Shown piece after piece: positions 1 to 8,784 of a DNA stretch of 64,000 bases (positions within the stretch are counted from its first letter, which is position 1; each line of letters opens with the position of its first letter). Source of the stretch: Chryseobacterium sp. MYb264 (lineage in GTDB: Bacteria > Bacteroidota > Bacteroidia > Flavobacteriales > Weeksellaceae); NCBI RefSeq assembly GCF_035974275.1, contig NZ_CP142422.1, forward strand, positions 4,836,001 through 4,900,000. Direction: 5' to 3'. Position numbers and translations under genes: made by a program. Below the pieces are notes generated by a model, which was given only the letters and a program-made list of their open reading frames with translations, was not told the origin of the DNA and ran no database searches.

Positions 1-2056
1 CCAGGAAGTAAATGACTGGTTAAAAATGGGGGCAAATTTAGGGGTGACGCGAACAGAATATAACGCCCTTAATTCCGGAGTAAATGCTCTTTCCGGAGCA
101 ATGGCCAATTCGTTAAGACAATTACCCAATACTCCTATTTACAGAGCAGATGGACCATTTGGCTATAATATTGATATTGTAGGCTCCAATACCATTACGG
201 GGAGAGCAGAAAACTCGCAATATATCGCTAACAACTTACCGAATATTGTGTATATAATGAATACCAATAAGCTTCAGTCCAGAGCGCTGAGAGTATTAGG
301 AGATGTGTATGGAGAGGTCAAGATTCTACCTTCTCTTACTTATAAACTTCAAATGAGTATTGACAGATCTCAAAATGAAGGCTTACTATATTGGAATGCT
401 TTCCATGGCGACGGAAGGGGGAGTAACGGAAGAATTCAAAATAGCAATACGACTTTGGAAAGGTACAATATCCAGAATATACTCAACTTTAATAAAAGCT
501 TCGGAGATCATAAAATCGGGGTGACTTTAGTGAATGAATATCAAAAGGAAAATCAGAATAGCTTTTTTGGTGGAGGAACGGATTTAGGAGATTCTTATTT
601 TAGCAGCAATGTGATTTCAGGAACTTATGGGACTCCTCTTTCCGGCGGCGAAAGAACGGAGTTTGCCTTAATCTCTTATTTAGCACGATTTAACTATGAT
701 TTTGGAAAAAGATATTTTTTTCAAGGGGTGGTAAGGAGAGACGAATTGTCTTCTCTTCCTAAGGAGGGACGAGTAGGATATTTCCCGGGAGCCTCACTGG
801 GATGGAACGTAAGTAATGAAAAGTTTTTTGAGAAAGCAAAATCTGTAGTCAATGAACTAAAGTTACGTGCTTCTTACGGTAGGGTTGGAAATAGTAATAT
901 CGGAAACTATCCTTATATGTCTTTGTACGGTCCGGCCAGATACGGAGATGCCAACGGATTAGCATATGCTCAAATGGGTGTTAGCAGTCTCAGATGGGAA
1001 CGAAGTGAAAAGACTGATTATGGAGCAGATATGAGCTTTTTCAAAAATAAGCTAAAGCTTACAGTAGATTATTTTGTGAACAATATTGATGAAATGATTC
1101 AACAGGTTCCTGTGGATCCGTCTTTAGGAGTACCTAATAATCAGTATAGTTCAAATATTGGGATGGCGAGAAATAAAGGTTGGGAGTTTTCAGCCCATTA
1201 TACACCTGTTAAAAATGACAATTTTGAAATCAATATCGGTGGGAACCTCTCATTAATTAACAACAGCATCGCACAGTTATACAGAGGAGCAGATATTTTC
1301 CCAGGAAATGATGAGTGGGGTAATGTAGATCGCTTCTACAGGGTTCATAGAGAAGGCTATTCAATGAATCAGCTGTATGGTGTTAAATACTGGGGAGTGA
1401 ATCCTGCTAATGGAAACCCTGTGTATTACAGGCTCGACGGTTCTTTAGTACAGTTTAATCTGGATTCTGCTAACAGAGGGTATTATGTCTTTAATCCGGA
1501 TAATCCGGGTAATCTTTCTCAGACCGGAGGAGCACCTGAAAACCAGTTGCTGGGTAATACCATTCCAAAATTTTTTGGAGCTTTCAATCTGTCTGTGCGG
1601 TATCATAACTTTGATTTGGGGACACTGGTTAGATTCAGCGGAGGAAACTATATTATGAACGTTACGAGAAGAGAGCTGCTGGGGCAGAATTTTGTTAACA
1701 ATTCTACAGAAATTATGGGAAGATGGCAAAGTCCGGATAATCCTGGAGACGGATGGACTCCAAGGCTAAGAGCAGGGGATGATCCGGGAGTGAATGGTCC
1801 GTTAGTCTCCAACAGTAGATTTATTGAAAAAGGAGACTTTATTAAGTTTGATAATCTTACGTTAGGATATAGCTTAGACCGCGACTTTTTAAATAAAATC
1901 AATATCCAGAAAATGAGACTTTATATCCAGGCTCAAAACGCATTTATCATAACCAAATATTCGGGATCAGATCCTGAAATGCAGGTAAATGGATTAGATT
2001 ATAACGGAATTCCTAGACAAAGAGTTTTCTCAATTGGACTAAATGTTACACTTTAA
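1..2056 (+). CDS. SusC/RagA-family TonB-dependent outer membrane receptor, C-terminal part (cut by window edge)
   Basis: The reading frame is open from the first bases (codons from position 2, starting QEVNDWLK), so the gene begins outside the window; the ATG at 26 is internal. What remains is about 685 residues of outer-membrane beta-barrel with alternating aromatic strands, typical of the SusC/RagA family: RFNYDFGKRYFFQGVVRRD, LRASYGRVGNSNIGNYPY and the terminal GIPRQRVFSIGLNVTL. The plug and TonB box lie upstream. Seven bases separate it from a SusD gene, so the two form a nutrient-uptake pair in which SusC is the TonB-driven pore and SusD the lid. No neighbouring hydrolase shows the substrate; it may be an oligosaccharide or a peptide. 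The family call is firm, the substrate unknown. Confidence 0.93.
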   Translation, partial: QEVNDWLKMGANLGVTRTEYNALNSGVNALSGAMANSLRQLPNTPIYRADGPFGYNIDIVGSNTITGRAENSQYIANNLPNIVYIMNTNKLQSRALRVLGDVYGEVKILPSLTYKLQMSIDRSQNEGLLYWNAFHGDGRGSNGRIQNSNTTLERYNIQNILNFNKSFGDHKIGVTLVNEYQKENQNSFFGGGTDLGDSYFSSNVISGTYGTPLSGGERTEFALISYLARFNYDFGKRYFFQGVVRRDELSSLPKEGRVGYFPGASLGWNVSNEKFFEKAKSVVNELKLRASYGRVGNSNIGNYPYMSLYGPARYGDANGLAYAQMGVSSLRWERSEKTDYGADMSFFKNKLKLTVDYFVNNIDEMIQQVPVDPSLGVPNNQYSSNIGMARNKGWEFSAHYTPVKNDNFEINIGGNLSLINNSIAQLYRGADIFPGNDEWGNVDRFYRVHREGYSMNQLYGVKYWGVNPANGNPVYYRLDGSLVQFNLDSANRGYYVFNPDNPGNLSQTGGAPENQLLGNTIPKFFGAFNLSVRYHNFDLGTLVRFSGGNYIMNVTRRELLGQNFVNNSTEIMGRWQSPDNPGDGWTPRLRAGDDPGVNGPLVSNSRFIEKGDFIKFDNLTLGYSLDRDFLNKINIQKMRLYIQAQNAFIITKYSGSDPEMQVNGLDYNGIPRQRVFSIGLNVTL

Positions 2057-2062
2057 TAGAAT

Positions 2063-3601
2063 ATGATGATAATGAATACTTTAAAAAAATATATAATAGT
2101 AGCTTCTGCAGGATTGGTACTGGGTTCTTGTCAGCAGGACATCTTAGATACAACTTCTTTTAATAACCCCAATCCTGAATTAGCCTTTACCTCTCCCGAT
2201 TTGGTTCAGCTGGCGGTGAATGGCGTGTACAATGCAGCACAAATGGGAAATTTTAACGGATCACCGCGAGGCTATGTTTTCGGGGCGGCCTACTTTCAAC
2301 AGAATGAAGCAAGGGGAGAGGACGTTGTTAACACAGATGCTTTTTATCAACTGACCTACGAATCCAATTATGATCCAACTACTGCTAATAATGTTCATTA
2401 TTGGACAGATGCTTATCGGCTAATAAACCGTGCCAACCTCGTTAATGAAGGGATTGACAGGGCAGTAAACAATCATGTTATTACTGAGGTTCAGGGAAAT
2501 ATATACAAAGGAGAAATTTTATTTTTCAGAGCCTTAGCTCATTTGGAACTGTTAAAACAGTTCTCGAGACCTTATCATTTGGATAATGGAGCTTCTGCCG
2601 GAATCCCTTACAGGACGGTAGGAGTGGATACTGAAGCTACTATTGAGCAAGCGATGCTGGTGGGCAGAGGAACGGTCGCAGAAGATTATCAGAAATTGTT
2701 GACCGATCTTAATGCTGCAGAAAATGGGCTTCCGACCAACGCTCAGAGGTTAGGAATCAATAAAATAGGCAAAATTACAAAGGGTGCAGCCATTGCAATT
2801 AAGATCAGGGCTTATTTAAATATGAGAAACTGGAATGAAGTGATTACACAATATACTAAGCTTACTTCTATGTATGCCTTAGAGGCAGATCCGGCAGCTG
2901 TATTTAATAATAACCTGGGCAATACAGAGTCGATTTTTTCAATTATCAATACCGCGAATAACAATCCGGGAGTTAATGGGGCATTAGCCTCCCAATTTAA
3001 TAACAGATCACTCATCGCGATCAGTCCTATTTTATGGAATAATCCTTTATGGTTAGAAAATGATAAGAGGAGAGAGATGACTGCTGTTGTCTCTGGTGCC
3101 AGATTTACAAGAAAATATAGAGATATCGTTAATTATACAGATGCATCACCGATTGTGCGGTTTTCTGAAATGAAATTAGCTGCCGCAGAGGCGTATGCAA
3201 GAATAAATGATATGACCAATGCGTTAAAGCTCCTTAACGAAGTTCGAAACAGATCATTGGCTAACCCGGCTACAGAAGCTTATACGGGTACATCAATTGC
3301 CAATAAAGAAGATTTAGTAAGAGCGATCTTACTGGAAAGAAGGATAGAGCTGAGTTGTGAGGGAGCGCGTTGGGGAGATATTCATCGGTTGGTTAATGAT
3401 GATGTTGCTCCTACTCAGGGAATTCCGGCAAAAGTTCCTAATGGATTTCCGGCAGCTGCAGGATATACGATAGGGGTTCCTTATTCCGGAAACCTAACAG
3501 GTGCCATACCTTATACGGATAGGAGATTCTTATGGCCAATACCATTGATGACAACGAGTGTAAACCCTCTTCTGGCAAGCCAGCAAAATCCAGGATGGTA
3601 A
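2063..3601 (+). CDS. SusD/RagB-family nutrient-binding outer membrane lipoprotein
   Basis: The 512-residue protein starts with a lipoprotein signal (KKYIIVASAGLVLGSC, lipobox LGSC with Cys about 23) and so should be lipidated and surface exposed. The N-terminal part (NGVYNAAQMGNFNG) and helical TPR-like middle (GEILFFRALAHLELLKQF, RAILLERRIELSCEGARW) fit SusD, as does the C-terminal sequence DRRFLWPIPLMTTSVNP, which is close to the family hallmark. It follows the SusC gene by 6 bp and surely shares its transcript. SusD binds the ligand and closes over the SusC barrel. Start: ATG 2063; a second ATG at 2072 (MNTLKK) would give the same signal peptide and may be the real one. The ligand cannot be told from the sequence. 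Confidence 0.93.
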   Translation: MMIMNTLKKYIIVASAGLVLGSCQQDILDTTSFNNPNPELAFTSPDLVQLAVNGVYNAAQMGNFNGSPRGYVFGAAYFQQNEARGEDVVNTDAFYQLTYESNYDPTTANNVHYWTDAYRLINRANLVNEGIDRAVNNHVITEVQGNIYKGEILFFRALAHLELLKQFSRPYHLDNGASAGIPYRTVGVDTEATIEQAMLVGRGTVAEDYQKLLTDLNAAENGLPTNAQRLGINKIGKITKGAAIAIKIRAYLNMRNWNEVITQYTKLTSMYALEADPAAVFNNNLGNTESIFSIINTANNNPGVNGALASQFNNRSLIAISPILWNNPLWLENDKRREMTAVVSGARFTRKYRDIVNYTDASPIVRFSEMKLAAAEAYARINDMTNALKLLNEVRNRSLANPATEAYTGTSIANKEDLVRAILLERRIELSCEGARWGDIHRLVNDDVAPTQGIPAKVPNGFPAAAGYTIGVPYSGNLTGAIPYTDRRFLWPIPLMTTSVNPLLASQQNPGW

Positions 3602-3676
3602 AAACTAATATTGGATGGTAGGAAAATAATGGATCTACATCCAGATCGGATCATAAATACAAATTTTAATATATTT

Positions 3677-3720
3677 AACAGGGGGTATTTTTTAAATAAA
3701 ATTGCCCCTGTTTTGTTTTA
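3677..3720 (+). terminator. Intrinsic terminator after the SusC/SusD operon
   Basis: AACAGGGG (3677-3684) pairs with CCCCTGTT (3705-3712) around an A/T-rich loop and is followed by TTGTTTT. It lies 76 bp after the susD stop. Confidence 0.8.
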
Positions 3721-3744
3721 AAAGTAAATATAAAAAATTAGGCT

Positions 3745-4540
3745 TTTGATTACGGATTAACGCCGAAATTTATGAACCACACAAAAAGGTGAAGCCTCCC
3801 TGTCTAAAAATTAATTATGCAGCCATTTTTAGCAAATAGTACCGGTATTCTTGAGCTGGCTATAAGATCAGGCTATTGATTTTCTTTCCACTTGATCTGT
3901 TGAACACCGAGCTATCTGTAATTTTAGAAAAGTTACCTGTCAAGCCGTTTGACTCCGTCAAAATATCATTCATCGACTGAAAGGAGATAATCTTCGATTT
4001 CACTTATAAAAGACCGGAAAGATGAAGCAATAAAAAATGAGCATTATCATCTGTGGAAAATCTGCGATCTGTGGGAAATAAAAATATTCGCGCATTCGTG
4101 GCCATAGTATGCAGTCTTCAATTTTATCTTAGATAAAATCCTTGCGCCTTAAAAACATCAAGCATTAAAAAATATCTTTGCGTCTTTGCGAAAAACCAAC
4201 AAAGACAGTATCAACTGTAAAACTTGTGCCATCTGTGGGGAATAAAATATTCGTGAATTCATGACTAATAAGTATTCTTAACGCTAAGTTTGCCAGGATA
4301 TTTTTAAATGATACTGCTGATTTTCAGTTCGCAACTGCGTTCTACTCAGCAAATGATAGCCCTGCTGTATGCTTTTATTATATGAACACAAAGAGCACGA
4401 AGTTTTTCTACCACTGACCGCTTTAAGGCTCACCAAGCCGTTCTACTTATAAAAGATCACGAAGCTGAAGCCATAAAAAATGAGCATCATCATCTGTGAC
4501 CTGTGGGAAATAAAAATATTCGTGCATTCGTGGCAAATTA
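3745..4540. repeat. Decayed dispersed repeat modules in a gene-free stretch
   Basis: No gene is credible in 3721-4553. The stretch is a patchwork of modules also present, inverted, at 33.5-34.9 kb. Examples are 4085-4195 (cgcattcgtggcc, then aaaatccttgcgcc, then tctttgcgaaaaacc) and 4429-4530 (caccaagccgttctact, ttataaaagatcac, atcatctgtg, gggaaataaaaatattcg, gcattcgtggc). The phrase ending in gggaaataaaaatattcg plus cattcgtggc occurs twice here (4071-4105 and 4504-4530). The last module ends about 20 bp before the next gene, whose promoter region therefore borders on or comes from repeat sequence. Confidence 0.75.
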
Positions 4541-4553
4541 GTATTTTTACAAT

Positions 4554-5546
4554 ATGAGCCAATTTATAGATTTTAATTCAGCTAAAAAACTTCACGATAT
4601 GCACGAGAATCAAAATAGAATTACCCAACTTTTTAATATTCAGTATCCTATCATTCAGGCTGGGATGATTTGGCATTCAGGTTGGAGATTGGCTTCGGCT
4701 GTTTCTAATTGTGGTGGTTTGGGATTAATTGGTTCAGCAAGTATGTATCCCGATATTTTGCGTGAAAATATTCAAAAATGTAAGAAAGCTACAGATAAGC
4801 CTTTTGGGGTGAATGTCGCTTTGCTGTATCCAAATTTAGAAGAAATCATTAATATTATTCTGGAAGAAGGCGTAAAGATCGTTTTTACATCTGCCGGAAG
4901 TCCAAAAGCCTATACAGAAACGCTTCAGAAGGAAGGCGTAAAAGTAGCTCACGTAGTTTCTTCGACCAAATTTGCCGTGAAATGCGAAGATGCAGGAGTT
5001 GATGCTATTGTTGCGGAAGGTTTTGAAGCAGGCGGTCATAACGGAAGAGACGAAACAACAACTTTTTGTTTGATTCCAAATGTAAGAAAGCATATCTCTA
5101 AACCATTAATCGCAGCTGGCGGAATTGCTTTAGGTTCTCAGATGAAAGCTGCAATGATTTTGGGTGCAGACGGCGTTCAGATCGGTTCCCGTTTTGCAGC
5201 AACAACAGAAGCCAGTGCACATGATAATTGGAAACAAAAAATCACGGAACTTCAGGAAGGCGATACGCATTTAACTTTGAAAGAATTGGCGCCTGTAAGA
5301 ATGGTTAAGAATAAGTTCTTTAACGAGCTTGAAGAAATCTATAATGTCGGAAGAAATAAAGAATCTCTAATAGCTTCTTTGGGGCGTGCAAGAGCCAAAA
5401 AGGGAATGTTCGAAGGTGACATGGAAGATGGAGAATTAGAAATAGGGCAGGTCTCTGCTTTGATTGATGATGTTCTCCCTGTGGAAACTGTTTTCCAAAA
5501 TTTATTGAAAGAATTTAACGAAGCAAATAACCCCAATTTATTATAA
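4554..5546 (+). CDS. NAD(P)H-dependent flavin oxidoreductase (nitronate monooxygenase / NPD family)
   Basis: A TIM-barrel FMN enzyme of the 2-nitropropane dioxygenase family, 330 residues. Family features in order: YPIIQAGMIWHSGW near residue 30, the glycine-rich GGLGLIGSASMY, the mid-barrel VAEGFEAGGHNGRDE with the His usually placed near the flavin, and the phosphate-binding KPLIAAGGIALG and GADGVQIGSRF. Members oxidise nitronates or act as quinone or enoyl reductases; the substrate here is open. An ATG at 4599 (MHENQNRITQLF) would remove 15 residues that precede the usual family start and is a serious alternative. The alpha/beta hydrolase gene follows after 11 bp, probably in the same operon. 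The upstream flank is dispersed-repeat sequence. Confidence 0.88.
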   Translation: MSQFIDFNSAKKLHDMHENQNRITQLFNIQYPIIQAGMIWHSGWRLASAVSNCGGLGLIGSASMYPDILRENIQKCKKATDKPFGVNVALLYPNLEEIINIILEEGVKIVFTSAGSPKAYTETLQKEGVKVAHVVSSTKFAVKCEDAGVDAIVAEGFEAGGHNGRDETTTFCLIPNVRKHISKPLIAAGGIALGSQMKAAMILGADGVQIGSRFAATTEASAHDNWKQKITELQEGDTHLTLKELAPVRMVKNKFFNELEEIYNVGRNKESLIASLGRARAKKGMFEGDMEDGELEIGQVSALIDDVLPVETVFQNLLKEFNEANNPNLL

Positions 5547-5557
5547 AGTTTAAAATA

Positions 5558-6334
5558 ATGGAAGGAAGGATTATCGATGTAAATGGTAAAAAACTTTATA
5601 CAGAATATAATAATTCATTTAAAAATAAACCAACAATTGTCTTTTTACATGATTCTTTAGGTTCGACTCAACTTTGGAGGGATTTTCCTGCAAAATTGGC
5701 GGAAGCTACGGAATGTAACACTTTGGTTTATGATCGTTTAGGTTACGGAAAATCTTCCCCGATGCCAACGCATGAACGAGAAAATAATTACATGGAATCA
5801 GAAGCTGATTTGCTGAATGATCTTTTGAATGAATTAAATATAAATGATGTCATTCTTTTTGGTCACAGCGACGGCGGCACAATTGCATTAATTACAGCTT
5901 CAAAATACCCTGAAAAAATAAAGGCAACCATCTGCGAAGCCGGACATATTTTCGTGGAAGATGTAACAGTAAAAGGAGTAAAAGATGCATTAGAAGCTTA
6001 CCAAACAACCAATCTTCCTGAGCGTTTACAAAAATACCATGGTGATAAAGTAGAAACAGTCGTAAAAGCTTGGACTGAAATCTGGTTAAGCGACCGATTC
6101 AGAACCTGGAATATTGAATATTTGCTGAAAAATATAATGTCTCCATTATTGTTCATTCAAGGCGAAGCTGACGAATACGGAACCTTAGATCAGGTGGAAA
6201 AAACAGTTTCGCAAGTAAGCGGAAGTGCAGAAAAATTTATCATTCCAAACATCGGGCACACACCGTACAAGGAAAATCCGGAGGTAGTTTTAGAAAGGTC
6301 AAAAGAATTTATAACTGCCGTTTTGAATTCTTAA
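5558..6334 (+). CDS. Alpha/beta-fold hydrolase
   Basis: A 258-residue single-domain alpha/beta hydrolase. The oxyanion-side HDSLGS loop lies near residue 31, the nucleophile elbow GHSDGG near residue 105, the acid probably the Asp in QGEADEYG, and the catalytic His in NIGHTPYKENPE close to the C-terminus, so the triad looks complete. No signal peptide is seen, so it should be cytoplasmic. It starts 11 bp after the NPD-type oxidoreductase gene and is probably co-transcribed with it. Ester, lactone or C-C bond hydrolysis are all possible; the substrate cannot be read from the sequence. Confidence 0.87.
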   Translation: MEGRIIDVNGKKLYTEYNNSFKNKPTIVFLHDSLGSTQLWRDFPAKLAEATECNTLVYDRLGYGKSSPMPTHERENNYMESEADLLNDLLNELNINDVILFGHSDGGTIALITASKYPEKIKATICEAGHIFVEDVTVKGVKDALEAYQTTNLPERLQKYHGDKVETVVKAWTEIWLSDRFRTWNIEYLLKNIMSPLLFIQGEADEYGTLDQVEKTVSQVSGSAEKFIIPNIGHTPYKENPEVVLERSKEFITAVLNS

Positions 6335-6346
6335 AATATCAATAGG

Positions 6347-6364
6347 AGCGGACTTTAGTCCGCT
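6347..6364. repeat. Short dispersed palindrome (agcggactttagtccgct)
   Basis: A perfect 7-bp-stem palindrome with loop cttta, followed by ttactttttg, sits between the hydrolase stop and the convergent HD gene and may terminate one or both. A relative, gacgggcttcagcccgtc, lies at 49070-49087, and partial forms (ggctttagccc near 6387, ggaggctttagccg near 49108) are nearby, so it belongs to a dispersed family. Confidence 0.7.
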
Positions 6365-6412
6365 TTACTTTTTGAAAACATTTATTGGCTTTAGCCCAAA
6401 CTTAAAATTAAT

Positions 6413-7033
6413 CTATAAACTTTCAATTTCAAATAAAATATTCTCTCTTGCCCTAGATTCATATTTTTCTTTAAAAACATTAGTTTTAAAAATATTTTCA
6501 AGTTCTAAAAAGTGTTTCAAAACCTTTTTTCTTCCGGGCTTGTATAATAAATCAGGATAGATAGAATATTCTTTTCGAATCTTTTTGGTGTACTCTAAAT
6601 AGGTTTCCAAATCTTTTCCAAGAATCGAAAGATCTACATCCAAAAGATAATTCGTGTCTTTGTTTTCCGATTTCTGATGAGATTTTGTGGCTAAAATTTG
6701 ATGATGAATTTCTGAAATATCTGCTTTATTTACGTCAAGTTGTTGAAGTCTTTTTAAAGCAAAATCGGCACTTTTTTCTTCATTAGTTTTAGATGAAGCA
6801 TCATAAATAACATCATGATAAAATACAGAAAATGAAATAGTACTGAAGCTTGAAATTTGATCTTTTACAGCATCAAGCTCGACAAACATATTGTCAAGAT
6901 GTTCCAGATTATGATAATGTCTGCCTTTTTCAGAATATTTCTTTTCGATTTCCTGCCATAAAAAATCAATAACATTTTGATCTTGTGTAAATGGAAAACA
7001 GGTTTGTGTAAATCTTTCTTTCAGTTCCATCAT
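6413..7033 (-). CDS. HD-superfamily metal-dependent phosphohydrolase-like protein
   Basis: A 206-residue cytoplasmic protein with the HD-domain signature: RHYHNLEHLDNMF near residue 38 supplies the first His residues, FYHDVIYD near residue 70 supplies the HD pair, and later His and Asp residues (IHHQILATKSH, LDVDLSILG) fit the remaining metal ligands. This is the pattern of the small bacterial group described as predicted metal-dependent HD phosphohydrolases (COG4339-like). The substrate is unknown. It is convergent with the hydrolase gene and starts just upstream of the rhodanese terminator, so the two minus-strand genes are probably transcribed separately. The start is ATG 7033 or the next ATG three bases on. 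Confidence 0.82.
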   Translation of the reverse strand: MMELKERFTQTCFPFTQDQNVIDFLWQEIEKKYSEKGRHYHNLEHLDNMFVELDAVKDQISSFSTISFSVFYHDVIYDASSKTNEEKSADFALKRLQQLDVNKADISEIHHQILATKSHQKSENKDTNYLLDVDLSILGKDLETYLEYTKKIRKEYSIYPDLLYKPGRKKVLKHFLELENIFKTNVFKEKYESRARENILFEIESL

Positions 7034-7052
7034 TCAGTATTTTAGATAAAAA

Positions 7053-7075
7053 AAGGAACTTTTAAAAAGTTCCTT
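7053..7075 (-). terminator. Terminator overlapping the rhodanese 3' end
   Basis: AAGGAACT (7053-7060) and AGTTCCTT (7068-7075) form an 8-bp perfect stem. On the minus strand it is followed by a run of seven T. The stop codon of the rhodanese gene (7062-7064) lies inside the loop, so the right arm and part of the loop also encode the last residues of the protein. Confidence 0.85.
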
Positions 7076-7361
7076 GATTTGCTTCCAGATTAGCTTTAAG
7101 TTCAGCCCAGCCACCGCCGTTATAGCCGTCTTTTAAACCTTGTGAATTAAGATATTCCAATGCTTTTCCGCTTCTGTTTCCGCTTCTGCAGAACAAAATA
7201 ACAGGTTTTTCGATAGATAAAATTTCTTCTTGTCTATCTTCTACTTCACCCAGCGGGATATTTTTAGCCCCTTCTATATTTCCGTCCATTTCCAGTTCCA
7301 TTGGTTCACGAACATCAATTAATTCATAATTTCCTGATTTTATTACTTCTGCTAAAGACAT
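7062..7361 (-). CDS. Single-domain rhodanese-like protein
   Basis: 99 residues make one rhodanese domain. YELIDVREPMELEMDGNIEGAKNIPLGEV is the typical N-terminal CH2-like segment (shown here only as family resemblance: DVREP and NIPL), and the active-site loop CRSGNRSG near residue 69 carries the persulfide-forming cysteine. Six residues in a CR(S/A)GNRS loop are typical of sulfurtransferases rather than Cdc25-type phosphatases. No signal peptide is visible. Likely roles are sulfur transfer to acceptor proteins or small molecules; the acceptor is unknown. It is divergent from queG, with about 120 bp of shared promoter region. Confidence 0.9.
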   Translation of the reverse strand: MSLAEVIKSGNYELIDVREPMELEMDGNIEGAKNIPLGEVEDRQEEILSIEKPVILFCRSGNRSGKALEYLNSQGLKDGYNGGGWAELKANLEANQGTF

Positions 7362-7462
7362 AAATGTTATTATTTTAGAGTTAAAAATATAAAATAGATT
7401 TTTTCAAAGATGCATACCTTTGTTTAATAATCTAAAGTCTAAACAAATTTATAAAATAATCT

Positions 7463-7470
7463 TAGTTTTG
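7463..7470 (+). promoter_or_regulatory. Promoter -7 box for queG
   Basis: TAGTTTTG matches TAnnTTTG exactly. It lies 12 bp before the ATG at 7483 and downstream of the in-frame TTG at 7420, which argues against the longer reading. Confidence 0.6.
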
Positions 7471-7482
7471 CAATGCGAAATT

Positions 7483-8442
7483 ATGAATTCAAGTGCCGAA
7501 AAATATTCACAGCTCATAAAAGCCAAAGCCAAAAGTTTTGGGTTTCAGAATTGTGGTATTTCAAAAGCAGATTTTTTAGAAGAAGAGGCTCCTAAACTCG
7601 AACAATGGCTAAAGAATAATTTTCATGGAGAAATGAAATACATGGAAAATCATTTCGATAAAAGATTGGATCCGAGATTATTGGTGGAGGGTTCAAAGTC
7701 TGTGATTTCGCTTTCCTATAATTATTTTCCGGAAGAAAAAATTTCTACCCTGGAGAATTTTAAGATTTCTAAATATGCCTATGCAGAAGACTATCATGAG
7801 GTTATAAAAGATATTCTCCGCGAAATGGTTTCTGAATTACAGGATGAGATCGGCGAATTCGGATTTCGTGTTTTTGTTGATTCAGCACCTGTTTTGGAGA
7901 GAAGTTGGGCCAAAAAATCAGGAATCGGCTGGGTGGGTAAAAATGCGAACCTGATTACCAAGCAAAGCGGATCGTTTTATTTTTTGGCAGAAATTATTTG
8001 TGATTTAGAACTTATTCCCGATCATCCGACGACGGATCATTGTGGTTCCTGCCGAAAATGTATTGATGCTTGTCCGACAAATGCTATTATTTCTGAAAAA
8101 ATTGTGGACGGAAGCAAATGTATTTCTTACGCAACGATTGAGTTAAAAAATGAAATTCCGGATTATTTTCACGATAAAATGGATGACTGGATGTTTGGAT
8201 GTGATGTTTGCCAGGATGTCTGCCCGTGGAATCGATTTTCAGCGCCCAATAAACAAAGTAAATTTCAGCCTAATGAATCATTAAAAAATTTCAAAAAGGG
8301 AGAATGGAAGGAACTTACGCAGGAACTTTTCTCAGAGATCTTTAGAAAATCTCCGGTAAAAAGAACCAAATTTGCAGGTTTGAAAAGAAATATTGAGTTC
8401 TTGGAAAAATCTTCAGATAAAAATAGGTCAGATTTTTGGTGA
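7483..8442 (+). CDS. queG: Epoxyqueuosine reductase
   Basis: QueG catalyses the last step of queuosine synthesis, reducing epoxyqueuosine to queuosine in tRNA with cobalamin and two [4Fe-4S] clusters. The 319-residue protein has [16 protein letters not shown] (catalytic Asp about 133), the first ferredoxin-type cluster [12 protein letters not shown] at 187-198, and a second one [13 protein letters not shown] at 240-252; both sets are complete. Length fits the short form of the family, without a HEAT-repeat extension. I chose ATG 7483 because a TAnnTTTG box lies just before it; the frame is open back to a TTG at 7420 but this would precede the promoter. The gene stands alone, divergent from the rhodanese gene. 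Confidence 0.95.
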   Translation: MNSSAEKYSQLIKAKAKSFGFQNCGISKADFLEEEAPKLEQWLKNNFHGEMKYMENHFDKRLDPRLLVEGSKSVISLSYNYFPEEKISTLENFKISKYAYAEDYHEVIKDILREMVSELQDEIGEFGFRVFVDSAPVLERSWAKKSGIGWVGKNANLITKQSGSFYFLAEIICDLELIPDHPTTDHCGSCRKCIDACPTNAIISEKIVDGSKCISYATIELKNEIPDYFHDKMDDWMFGCDVCQDVCPWNRFSAPNKQSKFQPNESLKNFKKGEWKELTQELFSEIFRKSPVKRTKFAGLKRNIEFLEKSSDKNRSDFW

Positions 8443-8784
8443 TAATTCCTCGTTTGGAATTTTGTCTTTCCAAAGTTAAAGAGGATAATCGTCCATTCCT
8501 TAAACTTTACATTGTAAGGAGGTTAAGATTTAACTGAATAAATTTCTGTAAAAGCTTTTCTTAAAAAGAAAAATTGACTTCCATGAGAATATTTCTCCTG
8601 AAAATCAACGTCTTTTTTGTACTCTTTTTGGAGCTACTTTTACTCTAACTTTAAATCTTTTCTGGGATTTGGTATTTTTACGCATATTTGTGAATATTTC
8701 GTAACTAAATGTAGTGATTTTTTCGATTAAAACAAATACTTTTACCAAAAGTTGTAAATTAAATTTTATTCATCTTAATTAAAC
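8443..8784. other. Gene-free interval
   Basis: 342 bp of A/T-rich DNA between queG and the DUF2459 gene. I see no ORF with coding character, no RNA gene and no strong hairpin. The last 100 bp presumably carry the promoter of the next gene. Confidence 0.6.

Noticed and set aside
7420..7482. Longer QueG start at TTG 7420
   Set aside because: A TAnnTTTG box at 7463-7470 lies downstream of it, and the extra 21 residues do not resemble the family.
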